DNA of 64,000 bases. It comes from Rugalucina vietnamica. Its lineage: Eukaryota; Mollusca; Bivalvia; Lucinida; Lucinidae. Under the pieces are notes generated by a model. It was given only the letters and a program-made list of their open reading frames with translations. It did not search any database and was not told the DNA's origin. Of this stretch, positions 25,046 to 37,240 are shown in pieces. The stretch's first letter is position 1, and each line of letters begins with the position of its first letter. Location: assembly GCA_964017185.1 (NCBI GenBank), contig OZ024869.1, forward strand, positions 66,620,315-66,684,314. The letters run 5' to 3'. Both the position numbers and the translations under genes were made by a program.

Positions 25046-25768
25046 CTATATATACATTTATAATCACCAAAATTAAATCTACCCATGTTTGAACATTAAG
25101 GTGTTACATACGTTACCATGAGCATACTTGCAAGTCACAGGCTGTGTATTTTAGCACACTAAACATGTATTTAAAATAGAACTAAATAATTTATACAAAC
25201 ATATAACAGTTATTCATTTTGATAGTTTTGTTGAAACGCCTACTTTTCAAATGTTACAACATACAGCGGTACCCTTAGGAAATGTAAAATTATTTAAATG
25301 AAACAAATTAGATATTTAATATAAATATACGATTTTGTGTAATAGCCAAGTTGAACTATTGGTCAGTAAGAAATGACCTATCATTTTTGGAATATGAAGA
25401 AAGAAATGCCAAAAACAAAAACGTTTTTGAACCCAAACCCATATTTTCACGCCATAGATATCGAAGTAACGTTTGTAACACCGTATAATGCCTAATTTCA
25501 ACTTTTAAAGATCATAAAGCATGTCCGTTAAATTGTTCTAGTACGTGATATAATCAGTGTTGTTGCATGATTAAAGTGGTTGGAGCATAGTAGGTTTCGC
25601 TATTTTGTTGGTACAAATATATTTTGAAAAGTAACTTATGTAACGAGCTACATAAATATTGTGCACCACTTGCCGGGGCGACAACGTGCCTAGAACTCAT
25701 CTAGAATGACCAATGGACCAATTGCATACTGCAAACAAAGTATGTGGAGGGTGTTGTGCGATTTCGTT

Positions 25769-26664
25769 AAATACGGTAGATACAGAATCTAGCGTCTCGC
25801 CTAAAGTCGATGTTGTTCTCTGCGAGATGATAATGGAGTGAGACCGAGCTCATTGTAAAGAATATCATGATCGGTTCCTCTACGAAGTCCAGTAATTATT
25901 CTGCATGCATCAAGCTGAATATTTTCTAAGAGTTCTGCATTTTGTTTGGAGATGTTGTCCCAAACAATATCGGCATACTCTAGGGTGGGACGAATATAAG
26001 AGATATAGAAACGCAGTAAAGATTTCCTATCAAGGTCATATTTGAGCATTCTTAATAAATTGAGCCTGGCTGCAGCTTTTTCATGTATTCTGTGTACATG
26101 CTCATCCCATGTACCATCAGAGGATAGAGTAAGACCTAAGTGGGTATGGTGCTTGTCGTCAACTAAAACACTGTCATTCATTACAACATCAGGTAGGTTA
26201 CTATTGTCGTGTTTGCGTGTAAATGTCATAGATGATGTTTTAAGATGATTTAAAATAATACACCATTGGTTGGACCATTTGCAAATTTTGTAGATATCCT
26301 CATTCAGAGTTTTAATAGAGTCTGCATTCTCAATGACGGTAAACAGAGTAGTATCGTCGGCGAAAAGTCTGATATTGCTTGAGATATTATCAACTATATC
26401 ATTTACATATATAAGAAACAAGTATGGACCCAAGACTGAGCCTTGTGGTACACCGGCTGTTGTATCAGACCAGGTAGAATGAAAACCCTCTGTTGTTACC
26501 CTTTGTTTGCGTTCACATAGATAGCTTGAAAACCACTTGAAGATACCATCACATATGCCATATTTTTTTAATTTAAACAATAAGCCTCGATGCCAAACTT
26601 TATCGAATGCTTTACTTACATCACAAAAGACGAACTTGATTTCTTTTTGCTGATCCAGACTAGA
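25769..26664 (-). mobile_element. LINE-A, reverse transcriptase part (split)
   Basis: Minus strand: CDVSKAFDKVWHRGLLFKL, GVPQGSVLGPYLFLIYVNDI, IRLFADDTTLF, IRPTLEYADIVWDN and NELGLTPLSSRREQHRL, a non-LTR reverse transcriptase of the Jockey superfamily. It is truncated at the 5' side near 26,664. The C-terminal continuation lies at 19,367-20,020 across element F3. Confidence 0.85.
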
Positions 26665-27439
26665 CTAATAAATCGGTCAATTAATTGGTAACTACATACC
26701 TATATGAATTATTGTCTGCATTTTTATGCAGATTTATGTTAACTTTTCTTATCTGCACAAAGATCATATTTCTATCTCTGCTCAGAATCCCAGGAAAATT
26801 GTATAAACATAAAGTTTTGTTTATTGTATCAATATGTAACCATAATAATGACCACTTATCTATTTCATTTATAAGTATTGGAATGTAGACATAAACTGTG
26901 CCTGATAATGACCATTGTTGCTGTTCTTTGCAACCTTAAATGCAGAAATAAGGTGAAAATATGAGACACGCACAGTATTCATTTTGAAGAACACATAATA
27001 CGCTACCTTTTCATATCCATTTAAAATTGTGTTTTTAAACAATTAAGAGATATCACAGTCTTATGGAAATTTGTAAGGAATGAATTCCATTTTTGTGTGT
27101 ACACTAAAAGCACTTTTAGATATACTGAATTTGAAAGTAAGGTACAAGTAGGCAATGATCAGGAAAAGGCGCAATCAGAAAGAAATTCCCACTCCAAAAA
27201 CCAAAGTGGGAAAAAACTAAATTGACATAATTTCAATCAAAAATACTCCTCATTCTGGACAGCTCACATTGCTCTAGAGACAGGACATCGACAGGCACCA
27301 CGGATTAGATAACCATTTGACAAAATTAGAAACACGACAGAGCAAGATGTTGTTTTTTTTCTATAATGAATTATGGTATATGCGACTGCTCACATACAAT
27401 TTCTAACATTTTCCTTATTACTAGATCCATACTTATTAT
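26665..27439. other. Unassigned intergenic stretch
   Basis: AT-rich sequence with no supported gene or repeat. Confidence 0.4.
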
Positions 27440-27535
27440 CAGCAATGGATAGTCCTCTGTTTTCATGAATGCAATTAGCAATGGATAGTCCTCTGTTTTA
27501 AAGCAATTAGCAATGGATAGTCCTCTGTTTTGCTC
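27440..27535. repeat. Short tandem repeat, three units
   Basis: AGCAATGGATAGTCCTCTGT occurs three times at 27,440, 27,478 and 27,508, with irregular short spacers. Confidence 0.85.
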
Positions 27536-28285
27536 ATATTCACGTATTCTCATTTAATATTTGATTCAGCTTTATGTCCTTTTCAAAATTCTTTCAGCCC
27601 ATATGAGATGGGCCAATCAGTAGGTGGGCAAAAACTGGAGTACTCTTTGAAATCACCTAGCACATCCGAAAGCAGAGCTCGAGTTGTCTCACATGTGTAT
27701 TTCGTGTGTGGGCTGAACCCCCCCCCCCCCCACTGGACCCAGCGGTGTTATGTTGGTTACGAACCTGTGTATACGCAAACATAGTGCTTGGGGCCGTACA
27801 TTTACAATTCAACTTAAATTGTGTCATCCAACAATATTAAGAGTGGTAAATAGCGACCTTTATTAGAGAGTAATTGTTGGTCTCCGTGAACTGAATTGAG
27901 TTATTAATATGTCTATGTAACAAAAATCTGAGGGAGTAGGGAAATATTTTTGTTTCTTTAAGTGGTTAGAATCACTTGGTTTCTTTAAATCATATTGCTA
28001 GACTTAAATAACAATTTATCCCTTTCTTTTCATTAGGCCATCAGGTTCAATGGCCAAGCCTCATTCGCCTGTTGCTAAAATAACTCAATTTATTCATTTT
28101 TATGATTGGAAAAATGTAATTCATTTGTCCTTCAAAAAGATATGAAATTCCTCCACCGGAATTGATTGAAAATTTTGCACCAATGTATTTTTTACAAACA
28201 GATATTTAATAAATCCTTATCTCACACTGAGCTGTGTGTACCAACCATCTGTTAGTGTTTACATCCACAGGTAATGTTTATCATA
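27536..28285. other. Intergenic stretch with inverted dispersed repeat and poly-C
   Basis: 27,595-27,720 is the inverse of the repeat at 23,930-24,050 and is followed by a C-run near 27,720. No gene is supported. Confidence 0.5.
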
Positions 28286-29870
28286 TAGACTGCTGGCTGA
28301 AAAAGGTCCTGCTCCCCCCCCCCCCCCTAGGGAATTTTGCAGACATAGTCTATCTTAAAGAGCAGTCTTTTCTGATTCAAATGAGAGATGTTTGCACTTT
28401 GTACGCCGGGGCGTAACGGTGTAACAGCTATTTAAAAATAACAACTGTTACCTGCTTATTATATTTGCAGTAGTCTTTGATTGGCATTGAATAATAGGTT
28501 GTTTTACCATAATTCTACCATTTGTCTGCAAGATTCTTCAAGGAAAATATGTGGGATGCATAATTTTATCATGTTGACATATATGGGTCTCTATCTGTAT
28601 AACGTATGCAACGTATGTAACAAAAATATGCGAATTTACATTTATAAACCAATAAGGTTTTCAGTAATAGTTTCTGTGGAGTACAAATCTGCAAACACCA
28701 ATGTGCAAGGCAAGTATGTCACGTTTGTGTTATTTGCACTCAAATGAGAGATGTTTGCACTTTGTACGCTGAGGTGTTACGGTGTAACGGCCATTTAAAA
28801 ATAACAACTGTTACCAGCTTATTATATTTGCAGTATTCTTTGATTGGGATTGAACAATAGGCTGTTTTACCATAATTCTACCATTTGTCTACAAGATTCT
28901 TCAAGGGCAATATGTGATAGATAATTTTATCAGGCTGACATAGATGGTTCTCAATTTGTGTAACGTATATAACAAAAATATGTGAATTAACATTTATAAA
29001 CAAATAAGGGTTTCTGTAATAGTTTCTGTGGATTTCAAAGCTGCAAACACCAATGTGCAAGGTAAGAATGACATGCTTTAGACTGCTGGCTGAAAAAGGT
29101 CCTGCTCCCCCACCCTAGGGAATTTTGCAGACATAGTCTATCTTAAAGAGCAGTCTTTTCTGATTCAAATGAGAGATGTTTGCACTTTGTACGCCGGGGC
29201 GTAACGGTGTAACAGCTATTTAAAAATAACAACTGTTACCTGCTTATTATATTTGCAGTAGTCTTTGATTGGCATTGAATAATAGGTTGTTTTACCATAA
29301 TTCTACCATTTGTCTGCAAGATTCTTCAAGGAAAATATGTGGGATGCATAATTTTATCATGTTGACATATATGGGTCTCTATCTGTATAACGTATGTAAC
29401 AAAAATATGCGAATTTACATTTATAAACCAATAAGGTTTTCAGTAATAGTTTCTGTGGAGTACAAATCTGCAAACACCAATGTGCAAGGCAAGTATGTCA
29501 CGTTTGTGTTATTTGCATTCAAATGAGAGATGTTTGCACTTTGTACGCCGAGGCGTTACGGTGTAACGGCCATTTAAAAATAACAACTGTTACCAGCTTA
29601 TTATATTTGCAGTATTCTTTGATTGGGATTGAACAATAGGCTGTTTTACCATAATTCTACCATTTGTCTACAAGATTCTTCAAGGGCAATATGTGATAGA
29701 TAATTTTATCAGGCTGACATAGATGGTTCTCAATTTGTGTAACGTATGTAACAAAAATATGTGAATTAACATTTATAAACAAATAAGGGTTTCTGTAATA
29801 GTTTCTGTGGATTTCAAAGCTGCAAACACCAATGTGCAAGGTAAGAATGACATGCTTGTGTTAATTTCAT
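28286..29870. repeat. Two-copy ~793 bp tandem duplication with ~360 bp sub-repeats
   Basis: 28,288 onward and 29,081 onward are nearly identical. Inside each, AAATGAGAGATGTTTGCACT occurs twice about 360 bp apart, followed by GTAACGGTGTAAC and later CGTATGTAACAAAAATATG. This is a four-subunit higher-order array. The open frames at 28,481 and 29,269 are copies of the repeat, not genes. Confidence 0.85.
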
Positions 29871-32800
29871 TAGCTAGATGTGCCTCAGTTGTAACGGTGT
29901 AACGCCAAGTTGTTTATATTTAGATTTCATGTAATGTTACAGTGCTACCAATACCGCATGGGGTTAATTTGGCCTACAAAACTGATCATATATATGTTAT
30001 GACTTATCGTAGACCATTGAACATGATTTCATTATAAAGCTTCTTCACTATAGCCGTTTCATCTTAAGGTAAGTTATGCATATCATCTTATTTGCATATT
30101 TGTGAATTTTAATTTAAACATTAAAATGGTCAAAAATCATTAAAAACCCATAAAAAAAGTCTTTCAGACTCAAGCTATCATCGTTGCACATAGTTTATAC
30201 ACCAGTGATACCATTTGACAATTTTACAGATGTTTTGGGTCTATTTGAAAATTATCTTATTTGCATATTTATCAATATTGATATAAAAAAAAGTTTGGAA
30301 AATCACGGAAAAAAAGCATTTATACTTACATATTACTAGTGTCTGGCATGTCAATAGGCCTAGAATGATAAAAGTGGTAGCAGCTTGATGCTTTGGGCTA
30401 TGCAATTTGTCTTCTAGTCTGATAAATGAATAAACTTATTTTAAGTTTAATGAATACCTCGTATTAATGAAATTTTTACAGACTGGAGAAGAATCACGGA
30501 AAATAAGAGGGTATACCTTACAAAATGGCTTGTGTCTAGATTACTAATAGCACTACTGTGCTGAATCTGGTATCAAATGATTGCTATGACAATGAATTAT
30601 AACACTGTAACCTGATATATAAACCTTCTTATCTGATAAAGGTCACTAAATATTAGAATTAAACTTCATAAATAAGAGAAAATAAGAGAAAAATGAAGAG
30701 ATAAACCAACAAACAAAATCACTTATATCCCGGCTGCTCATTGCCTTAGAGGGTTTAATTGGTATCAGATATTTGCTTGGACAATGCACCATTTCCCAGA
30801 GCTCTTATATACAAATCATATCAGATTTACTTTCATGGGTATTCATAAAACGTTGATAAAAATGGTATATAGCAAACAATTAAGGGTGTCCAGCAACAGG
30901 GACGCGTGTATCTTTGCTTTAGCCTCATATGTTTTGTGGTATGTATACATGACAACATGACGATTCATATATTTTGTGATAACATGACAACAATTCATTA
31001 TTGAAGTGACCAAATAGTAACATTTGATGCCATTTTGACTACTCAACAGCCATTGATAATGGAGATATAAGTGATTTTGTTGGTATACCCCTTCGCATTT
31101 CTGCAAATCTTCTCTATTTCTGAAGTTCTTGTTGCAATTCATGAAACAAACATTCATATGATTTATTCATAACATCATATGGTTAAAGAACATTGTCTTA
31201 GCAACCGGTCGATACCAATTTCAGCTGTCTAGGACTTCCAGTAGCCAAGATTCATCTGGTATAATAGGCACCCCTCCTCAATTCTTCGGCGGTTAATCGC
31301 CAACATCTAATTTATCCATTATATTTATTAATGCTCATCAAATGACATTTTATTATAGAAGGATGATAGAAAATTGCCCTTGCCATTTTCAACACATTCA
31401 GACTTTAGCATGCTGAAAAACCATAATCATTTTGTAGGTATACCTGCTTATTTGTTATGTATTTTCTCTAATTTCTAAAGTTTTCATTAATATTCATAAA
31501 ACTGAAATTCAGATTATGTATTTAGACGACTGAGGGCATTAGTCCATTGCCGTCCCATTTATTTGACACCACTTTCAGCATTCTAGGTCTATTAACAGTT
31601 CAAGTACAAACGATTTTGTAGTAATACCCTAATTTTTCTGCATTTTTAAGAGATTTCTAAACGTTTAAAAATAGTATTTATGGGGTCCAAAGACATGATT
31701 ATCAGAACTGAATTAGATTTCTAGTTTTGTTTTACACCAAAATTTAAATTATTCATTGGGAAACGTGAAGTGTTGACACTATTTTTGAAATAGCATCATA
31801 AATATCTATTGTAGACCACGTCATTCTTTATTCATACATATATGTTACATACGTTACATTCCCCATTAAGATGTCTGAGCCTAGATACTTGGTGACACCC
31901 ACTCAGAACTATAGTTCTCCATAGGCATGAAATATAAGCAAATAATTATCAACATTAGATACAGCCATTAGAAACGATTATTTACATGTTTTACGTAATT
32001 AGCAATACAATTTGGCTTATGAAACTGCGGGTAGGGTTGCTAAATAACCCATTTAGTATAATATATACAGTATAGGATTTTTCCGTCTCCTCCATTGAAC
32101 ATGGTAATGTAAAAAATCACATATATTTGAAAAAAAGCTGGAAAGTGTAACTAAAAAAAACAAACGATGTCACTCACAATGCTAATTTTGAAAGGGTTAT
32201 TTTAATATAATTATGTTACAGACATTACACTGTAGGTGTCATATTATTGCTCAAGCAACTTTAGTGTTGAGAATGGACATGTTTCTTGTAGACTATATGA
32301 ATTGGGTGAATGGAATTATAAAAATCTTATTTTTCTGACGCTAAAATTGCCATATCATTATTTTCAAAACATATTATGGTAACATATGTTACATACTGTA
32401 ACAGACACTTGCTCCAATGTACATAAAGTAAACATCTCTCATTGGAGCAAACTTGAATTGTCATTTAAGATATATATTTGCAAAATATCTAATGGAATAG
32501 AGAATTAGACTGACCTGTACTGGCATTCCTGCTATGTACAATGCCCTTCGTTATTCATTACATGTATGTTACATATATTACATTCTGGATCAAAATCTTT
32601 GATCCAAGATACTTGGTTACAGATCCTCAGAGCCATGGTTCATGGTAAAATAAGCAAGAAACTATGATATATATCCAACAGTATTAAGTATTTTACATAC
32701 TTCACATTCGTTGCAATAGAATATTTCGCATTTGAAACTGGGGGTAGGGCTACTAAATACTTCATTAAAGGCAATATATACATGATAGGAAAACAAACCT

Positions 32801-33266
32801 TGTTTTTTCTATCTGCCGATTGAACATGCTGATGGAAATAATTCTCATATCTTTGGAAAAAGGAATAGTGCAACAGTATAAGTAAATGATATCACTCAAA
32901 AGTGGTATTTTCAAAGGGTATCTTAAATTACGTTACGTATGTTACAGTAAGTGTGGGTCAAATTTTTGTCCAAACGATTTTAATATGTAGTATAGACATA
33001 CAGCAAGCAGACAGTATGAAAAAGTTGAGTAAAATGATAAATTATTGTCATTTTTCTGTAGCTGAAAACACCATATCATAATTTCTTAATTTTGTTAAGG
33101 TAACATATGTAACAGGCTGTAACAGGATAACGCCCCAACGCTCAGGGTGCAAACATCTCTTATTCTACTCAGCTTGAATTGTTCTTTAAGGTAGGGTATG
33201 TCTGCAAAATTCCCTAGGGGGGGGGGGGGGAGCAATCGACCCTCTGGCTTGCAGCCTATCAGCTGT
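28286..33266. mobile_element. Giant foldback element F1
   Basis: The outer ends are inverted. Left 28,286-28,420 (ACTGCTGGCTG, CTGCTCCCCCC, CTAGGGAATTTTGCAGACAT, GAGAGATGTTTGCAC, CGTAACGGTGTAAC) reads in reverse at 33,110-33,266. Inner segments also pair: 30,680-30,780 with 31,000-31,100 (ACAAAATCACTTATATC), putting the centre near 30,800. The left arm has a two-fold ~793 bp tandem repeat and the right arm two ~717 bp repeats (31,800-32,515; 32,520-33,235). GTAAC palindromes recur throughout. The core units resemble those of the element at 48,420-52,550. No coding capacity and no clear target duplication were found. Confidence 0.7.
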
Positions 33267-33339
33267 TGCTATGGAAATATCATTTTTGGGAATCCACTAT
33301 TGGCATCCCCTTAAACAGTCCATCAACATTAGAAATAAC

Positions 33340-33715
33340 AAAGGTGTTAACTTGTTCCTACTTAGTGTTCCCCCACTGTAACATCATACAAACATGCCCA
33401 TGCAATGAATACCCACCCTTAAACCCCACTTTTATATAGTAAAACTGGGGTTTACAGGGGTATACCTGTTTTTATTTTTGATCCAAAACATAGATTGTGG
33501 GTACTTGTTAGGCACAGAGGCAGTTCTAATGAGTACCCACAATCTGTGTTTTGTAGGTGAGGCAGTTGTCATGAGTACCCACAATCTATGTTTTGTAGCA
33601 ATAATAAGAAAAATAGGTATACCCGTGCCTACCTCAGTTTTGCTATATAAAAGTGGGGTTCAATGGGGTATTTATGTCAAGGACATGTTATCCTGATGAC
33701 TATCAATATCGCATG
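33340..33715. mobile_element. Foldback MITE family H, copy 1
   Basis: Inverted segments carry CAAACATGCCCATGCAATGA, TATATAGTAAAACTGGGG, GGTATACC and AACATAGATTGTGGGTAC. The centre is an arm-loop-arm hairpin with GGTGAGGCAGTT-type sequence. Relatives lie at 37,700-40,455, 48,262-48,419 and 63,452-63,727. It ends ~150 bp upstream of the gene at 33,864. Confidence 0.7.
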
Positions 33716-33863
33716 GAAAGAGATAATTTTCTCAAGATACTAGGTACAAATACACCATATTATATCATATTCAGTCAGTAATTTAAAACTACCTGTTTTA
33801 AAACTACCTGTTGAAAAGAACATGAACATACATTCATCTAAAATTCTAAATAGGTAAAACAAA

Positions 33864-34532
33864 ATGGAGAAAATATTCGTAACTGTTACCCTACTATTAG
33901 TTTTTGCCTGTTCTGTGGTGGGAAGCAGCACAAAGTCTGCAAATGTCAGTAAGGAAAACCAGCTCACCATTGAGGATTTAGGTGACACAATCTTCCAAGA
34001 AATCATCCTACTCAAGGACTTTGTCAAAGAATTGGTACAAGACTTTGTCACTGATTTACTACAGGAATTGTTGATGCCTGGCAAACAATTTCTCAAGGAT
34101 TTTGTTGGTGAAATTTTACAAGAAAGTCAATTAATCAAGGACTTTTTCAGCGAAATGCAACAAGAGAAATCGCTTATGAAAACATTTGTCAAAGAAACAC
34201 TACAAGATGAAGGATTATTTATTAAGAACATGATCAGGGATTTCTACAGAGAAATACAACAAGAGAAAGCATTAATGACGGCCTTTGTCAAAGAAGTACT
34301 CCATAAAGATGGACTATTCATGAAGAATCTAAAGAATGCTATTCACGAGAAGAAAAAATCTGCTAAGAAACAATTGAAACAAAAGCTTAAGTCAATGGGC
34401 AAAGACATGAAGAATTTAATGGGTGATCTCTCAAAGGAAGCACAAGCCCTCAAGATACCCATGATTTTATTCATAACAGAGAGTCAAGCTCAAAGGCTCA
34501 ATTTGGGAAAGAGCCAAAAGACTGAACTCTAA
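33864..34532 (+). CDS. Secreted/ER helical 14-residue-repeat protein, KTEL C-terminus (paralogue 1)
   Basis: I do not recognise the family. The 222-residue frame opens at an ATG in favourable context (AACAAAATGG) with a signal peptide (MEKIFVTVTLLLVFACSVVG). A mature region follows with imperfect 14-residue units such as LKDFVGEILQESQL, IKDFFSEMQQEKSL and MTAFVKEVLHKDGLF. Hydrophobic residues at positions 1, 4-5, 8-9 and 14, with few prolines, predict amphipathic helices or a coiled coil. A lysine-rich stretch and GKSQKTEL end the protein. KTEL is a known variant of the KDEL ER-retrieval signal (it occurs in POGLUT1), so lumenal ER retention is plausible. The frame has no intron. Paralogue 3 shares both ends; the function is unknown. 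No polyadenylation signal was obvious. Confidence 0.75.
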   Translation: MEKIFVTVTLLLVFACSVVGSSTKSANVSKENQLTIEDLGDTIFQEIILLKDFVKELVQDFVTDLLQELLMPGKQFLKDFVGEILQESQLIKDFFSEMQQEKSLMKTFVKETLQDEGLFIKNMIRDFYREIQQEKALMTAFVKEVLHKDGLFMKNLKNAIHEKKKSAKKQLKQKLKSMGKDMKNLMGDLSKEAQALKIPMILFITESQAQRLNLGKSQKTEL

Positions 34533-34569
34533 AACTATCATAAAAATGACCTTGGTTTAGCGTGGGTAA

Positions 34570-35536
34570 TGATAAACTTTCAACGCTTTTATAAGCAGAT
34601 GATATTGTGATGGTTGCATGTAACGAACAGGAAACATTGAATGCAAATTTTGTTAGACATATATCATGACTGGTGCAGGCGTTGGAAAGTTCTGATCAAT
34701 ACAGATAAATCCAAAGTCATGCATTTTAGAACCGGTAGGCATGAACGTAAAGAGTTCCAATTTAAAATAGGTAGCAATATTTTAGAACTGACAGAGAGTA
34801 TAAATATCTTGGAGTAATATTTACGTAGAAGAATGACTTCACCTTAAAAGCAGAAAATTTGGCATGAGGTGGTGGTCGAGCGCTGGGCTCAATTATTACT
34901 AAACTCCGATCAGATTTTGGCATTAAAACTTATGAAATATTATTTAACGCATGTGTCATTCCGATCCTGGATTATCATTCATCTGTATGGGGTTACAAGG
35001 ATTATAATACTATTGACTGTGTTCAGGATAGAAGTCTAAGTTACTTTTTGGGGGTGCACCGTTTCGCGGCAAAACTAGCCATCAATGGTGATGTTGGGTG
35101 GCTCCCTGCTGAAGAACAGGGGTGGTATAACATGTAAAGCTACCGGAATAGACTGATCAACATTGACAATTTGAGAATTTGCAAAAAAAAATATTTTTGT
35201 GGGACTATAGTATCTGTTGAAATAATTGGTTGTCAGAAGTAAAACATATTATGAATAAACTCGAACTTATTAGAAGTTTGACAATTTAGAATGCTACATG
35301 ACATCATTACTAGCAAACCACTTTTGTATTCGTCGTATGCTGAAGGCAGCAGAAGGCTGGTCCAAGAAAATATTGACAGTTCCAAAATTACGAACATATA
35401 TTACTTTTAAGACCTCATACACTGCTGAAAAATATGTTTTAATGAATTTGAACAGAAGTGAACAGTCTATTTTAGCTCAGTTCAGATGTGGTATATTACC
35501 TTAAGGAATAGAAACAGGGCCATACATAGATGAACT
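34570..35536 (+). mobile_element. Decayed LINE on plus strand, part 1 (split)
   Basis: Broken plus-strand frames give LINTDKSKVMHFRTGRHE, YLGVIF, PILDYHSSVWGYKDY, LGVHRFAAKLAINGDVGW and later NLNRSEQSILAQFRCGIL. These are the thumb and C-terminal region of a non-LTR reverse transcriptase. Several stops and frame changes are present and the 5' end is missing. Two HINE 3' ends separate it from its last part at 36,856. Confidence 0.75.
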
Positions 35537-36433
35537 AGAGGACCAATGGTCCTGTAAACGCTCACCTGAGACCAGTTTGACTATTATGGTCATGATGGAC
35601 GACCTATATTGACCTTGTCGTAAAATAGGTCAAGGTCGTCACAGGGTCATAATTTCATGTACGCATATAGTACTCTAGTCCACAATGCTACATGCCTAGT
35701 TTTGTTGAAATTGGTCCACCCGTTCCAGAGAAAAAGATACTAGAAGGGTTTTCACCATATATGGACATGGTGGCCATCTTGGTCGTGTGACCTGGATTAT
35801 TTATGTACACATTAGTTTCTCCTTCCTATAGATGCTTCATATCATATTTGGCTTTGATTGGCCAAGCGGTTTCAGAGAAGATCTTTGAATATTATGGTGA
35901 TATTCATTTATATTGCCCCAGGGTGAGGGCAGACCAGCCCCTTGGGTCCATTTTTGTTTTAGAATCATATATCTTCAGTCCATTTGCCCATTTCCTTCAT
36001 GTTTTTCCCTTCAAATGACATTTTGACAATTTTCCCCATTCAAATGCATGGGCGACCTATGTTGACCTTGCTGTAAAATAGGTCAAGGTCATCCCAAGGA
36101 CATGATTTATATAAACTGTAGAGCTCCTCTCCCTGATGCTTCATGCCAAGTTTCAAAATCATAGGCCATCTGGTTCTGGAGGAGAAGATTTTTAAAGGTT
36201 TTTGCTATTTATAGCCATGGAGGCCATCTTGGTCATGTGACCTGAACCATTTATATAAACTTTCGTTCCCCCTTCCTAAGGATGCTCCACATGAAGTTTG
36301 GCGTTGATTGGCCAAGCGGTTTCAGAGGAGAAGATCTTTGAAATTGTGGACGGACAGACAACGGATGCTGACGGACGGATGTCGGAGCATGGCCATCCTA
36401 TAAGCTCACCTTGTGAGCCTTTGGCTCAGGTGA
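35537..36433 (+). mobile_element. HINE-like family C, copy 3 (complete ends)
   Basis: Begins CTAGAGGACCAATGGTCCTG, contains two family-C units, and ends with a GGACGGA-type microsatellite and the hairpin GCTCACCTTGTGAGCC / GGCTCAGGTGAGCT. It interrupts a LINE, which shows the insertion boundary. Confidence 0.8.
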
Positions 36434-36855
36434 GCTAAAAATCCATAGTTTTCCCTTTTTCCCATGTAAAAGCCTATGTTTCCAAAATTGACCTTGCCTT
36501 AAAATAGGTCAAGGTCATCATAAGGGTCATCATTTGATCAAACTATAATTGGCTGGAGTCCCCGATGCTACATACCAAGTTTTGTGAAAATAGGCCTACC
36601 GGTTCTGGAGAAGACGATTTTTGAGTGGTTTTTACCATATATGGGCGTGGCAGCCATCTTGGTCATGTGACCCGGATTTTGCGATCAAACTTTCATTCCC
36701 CCTTCCCATGGATGATCCACATAAAATTTCAGTGATTGGCCAAACGGTTTCAGAGAAGAAAATCTTTGAAATTGTGGACGGACGACGACGGACGGACGAC
36801 GGAGCATGGCCATCCTATAAGCTCACCTTGTGAGCCTTCGGCTCAGGTGAGCTAA
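36434..36855 (+). mobile_element. Extra HINE 3' unit in tandem with copy 3
   Basis: A second unit, starting AAAATCCATAGTTTTCCC without a 5' hairpin, ends in its own GGACGACGG microsatellite and GGCTCAGGTGAGCT hairpin. One insertion therefore carries two 3' termini in tandem. Confidence 0.8.
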
Positions 36856-37240
36856 AAACCTCATGAAAGACTTTGTAAAGTTTGTCAGAGTGGCCAAGAC
36901 CCCAAGCAGAAGATGAACTTCATTTTCTTTTTAAATGCTATTTATATGAAGATTTGAGAAACCATTTGCATTCAACCATCACAGATAGACTTATTCTTAT
37001 TATAATCAGATGCTGATAAGCTCAAACACTTAATGAACAATTACCCAAGACAAATCTCTCAGAAATGCCTTTGAAAAACGTAAAAGCGTCCTTTGTGTAA
37101 ATAGTTAAATCATTGTTCTATGTTGAATTTAAAAATTATTAGAATGAAGTGACTTATAGGTCCATTGGGCCGGGTACATATATGTTTTTTCAAAACTGTT
37201 TTGTATATAATATGTATTGTACAGTCATGTCACTATAATA
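36856..37240 (+). mobile_element. Decayed LINE on plus strand, part 2
   Basis: Frames give TVKFVRVAKT-like sequence, then DELHFLFKCYLYEDLR, the C-terminal zinc-type motif that follows GIETG in this LINE type. It continues the fragment that stops at 35,536. Confidence 0.65.

Larger units (their letters stand above)
20021..25761. mobile_element. Long-inverted-repeat element F3 (contains a LINE)
   Basis: The ends are the inverted repeat TCGCACAACACCCTCCACAT, with weaker pairing inward through TTCTAGGCACGTTGTCGCCC (~100 bp). A 7-bp direct repeat TTTCGTT flanks it (20,014-20,020 and 25,762-25,768). The left arm contains two ~350 bp units (the first split by LINE-B, the second at 22,787-23,150), each with GTTACGTATGTTAC. 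The right arm has GTGTTACATACGTTACC at 24,741 and 25,101. A SINE and a MITE are nested. No transposase frame was found. The 7-bp duplication and long arms recall foldback or P-superfamily (Galileo-like) elements, an inference only. Confidence 0.75.

Noticed and set aside
28481-29839. Four frames of 60-88 residues
   Set aside because: They are copies of one non-coding tandem unit in F1.
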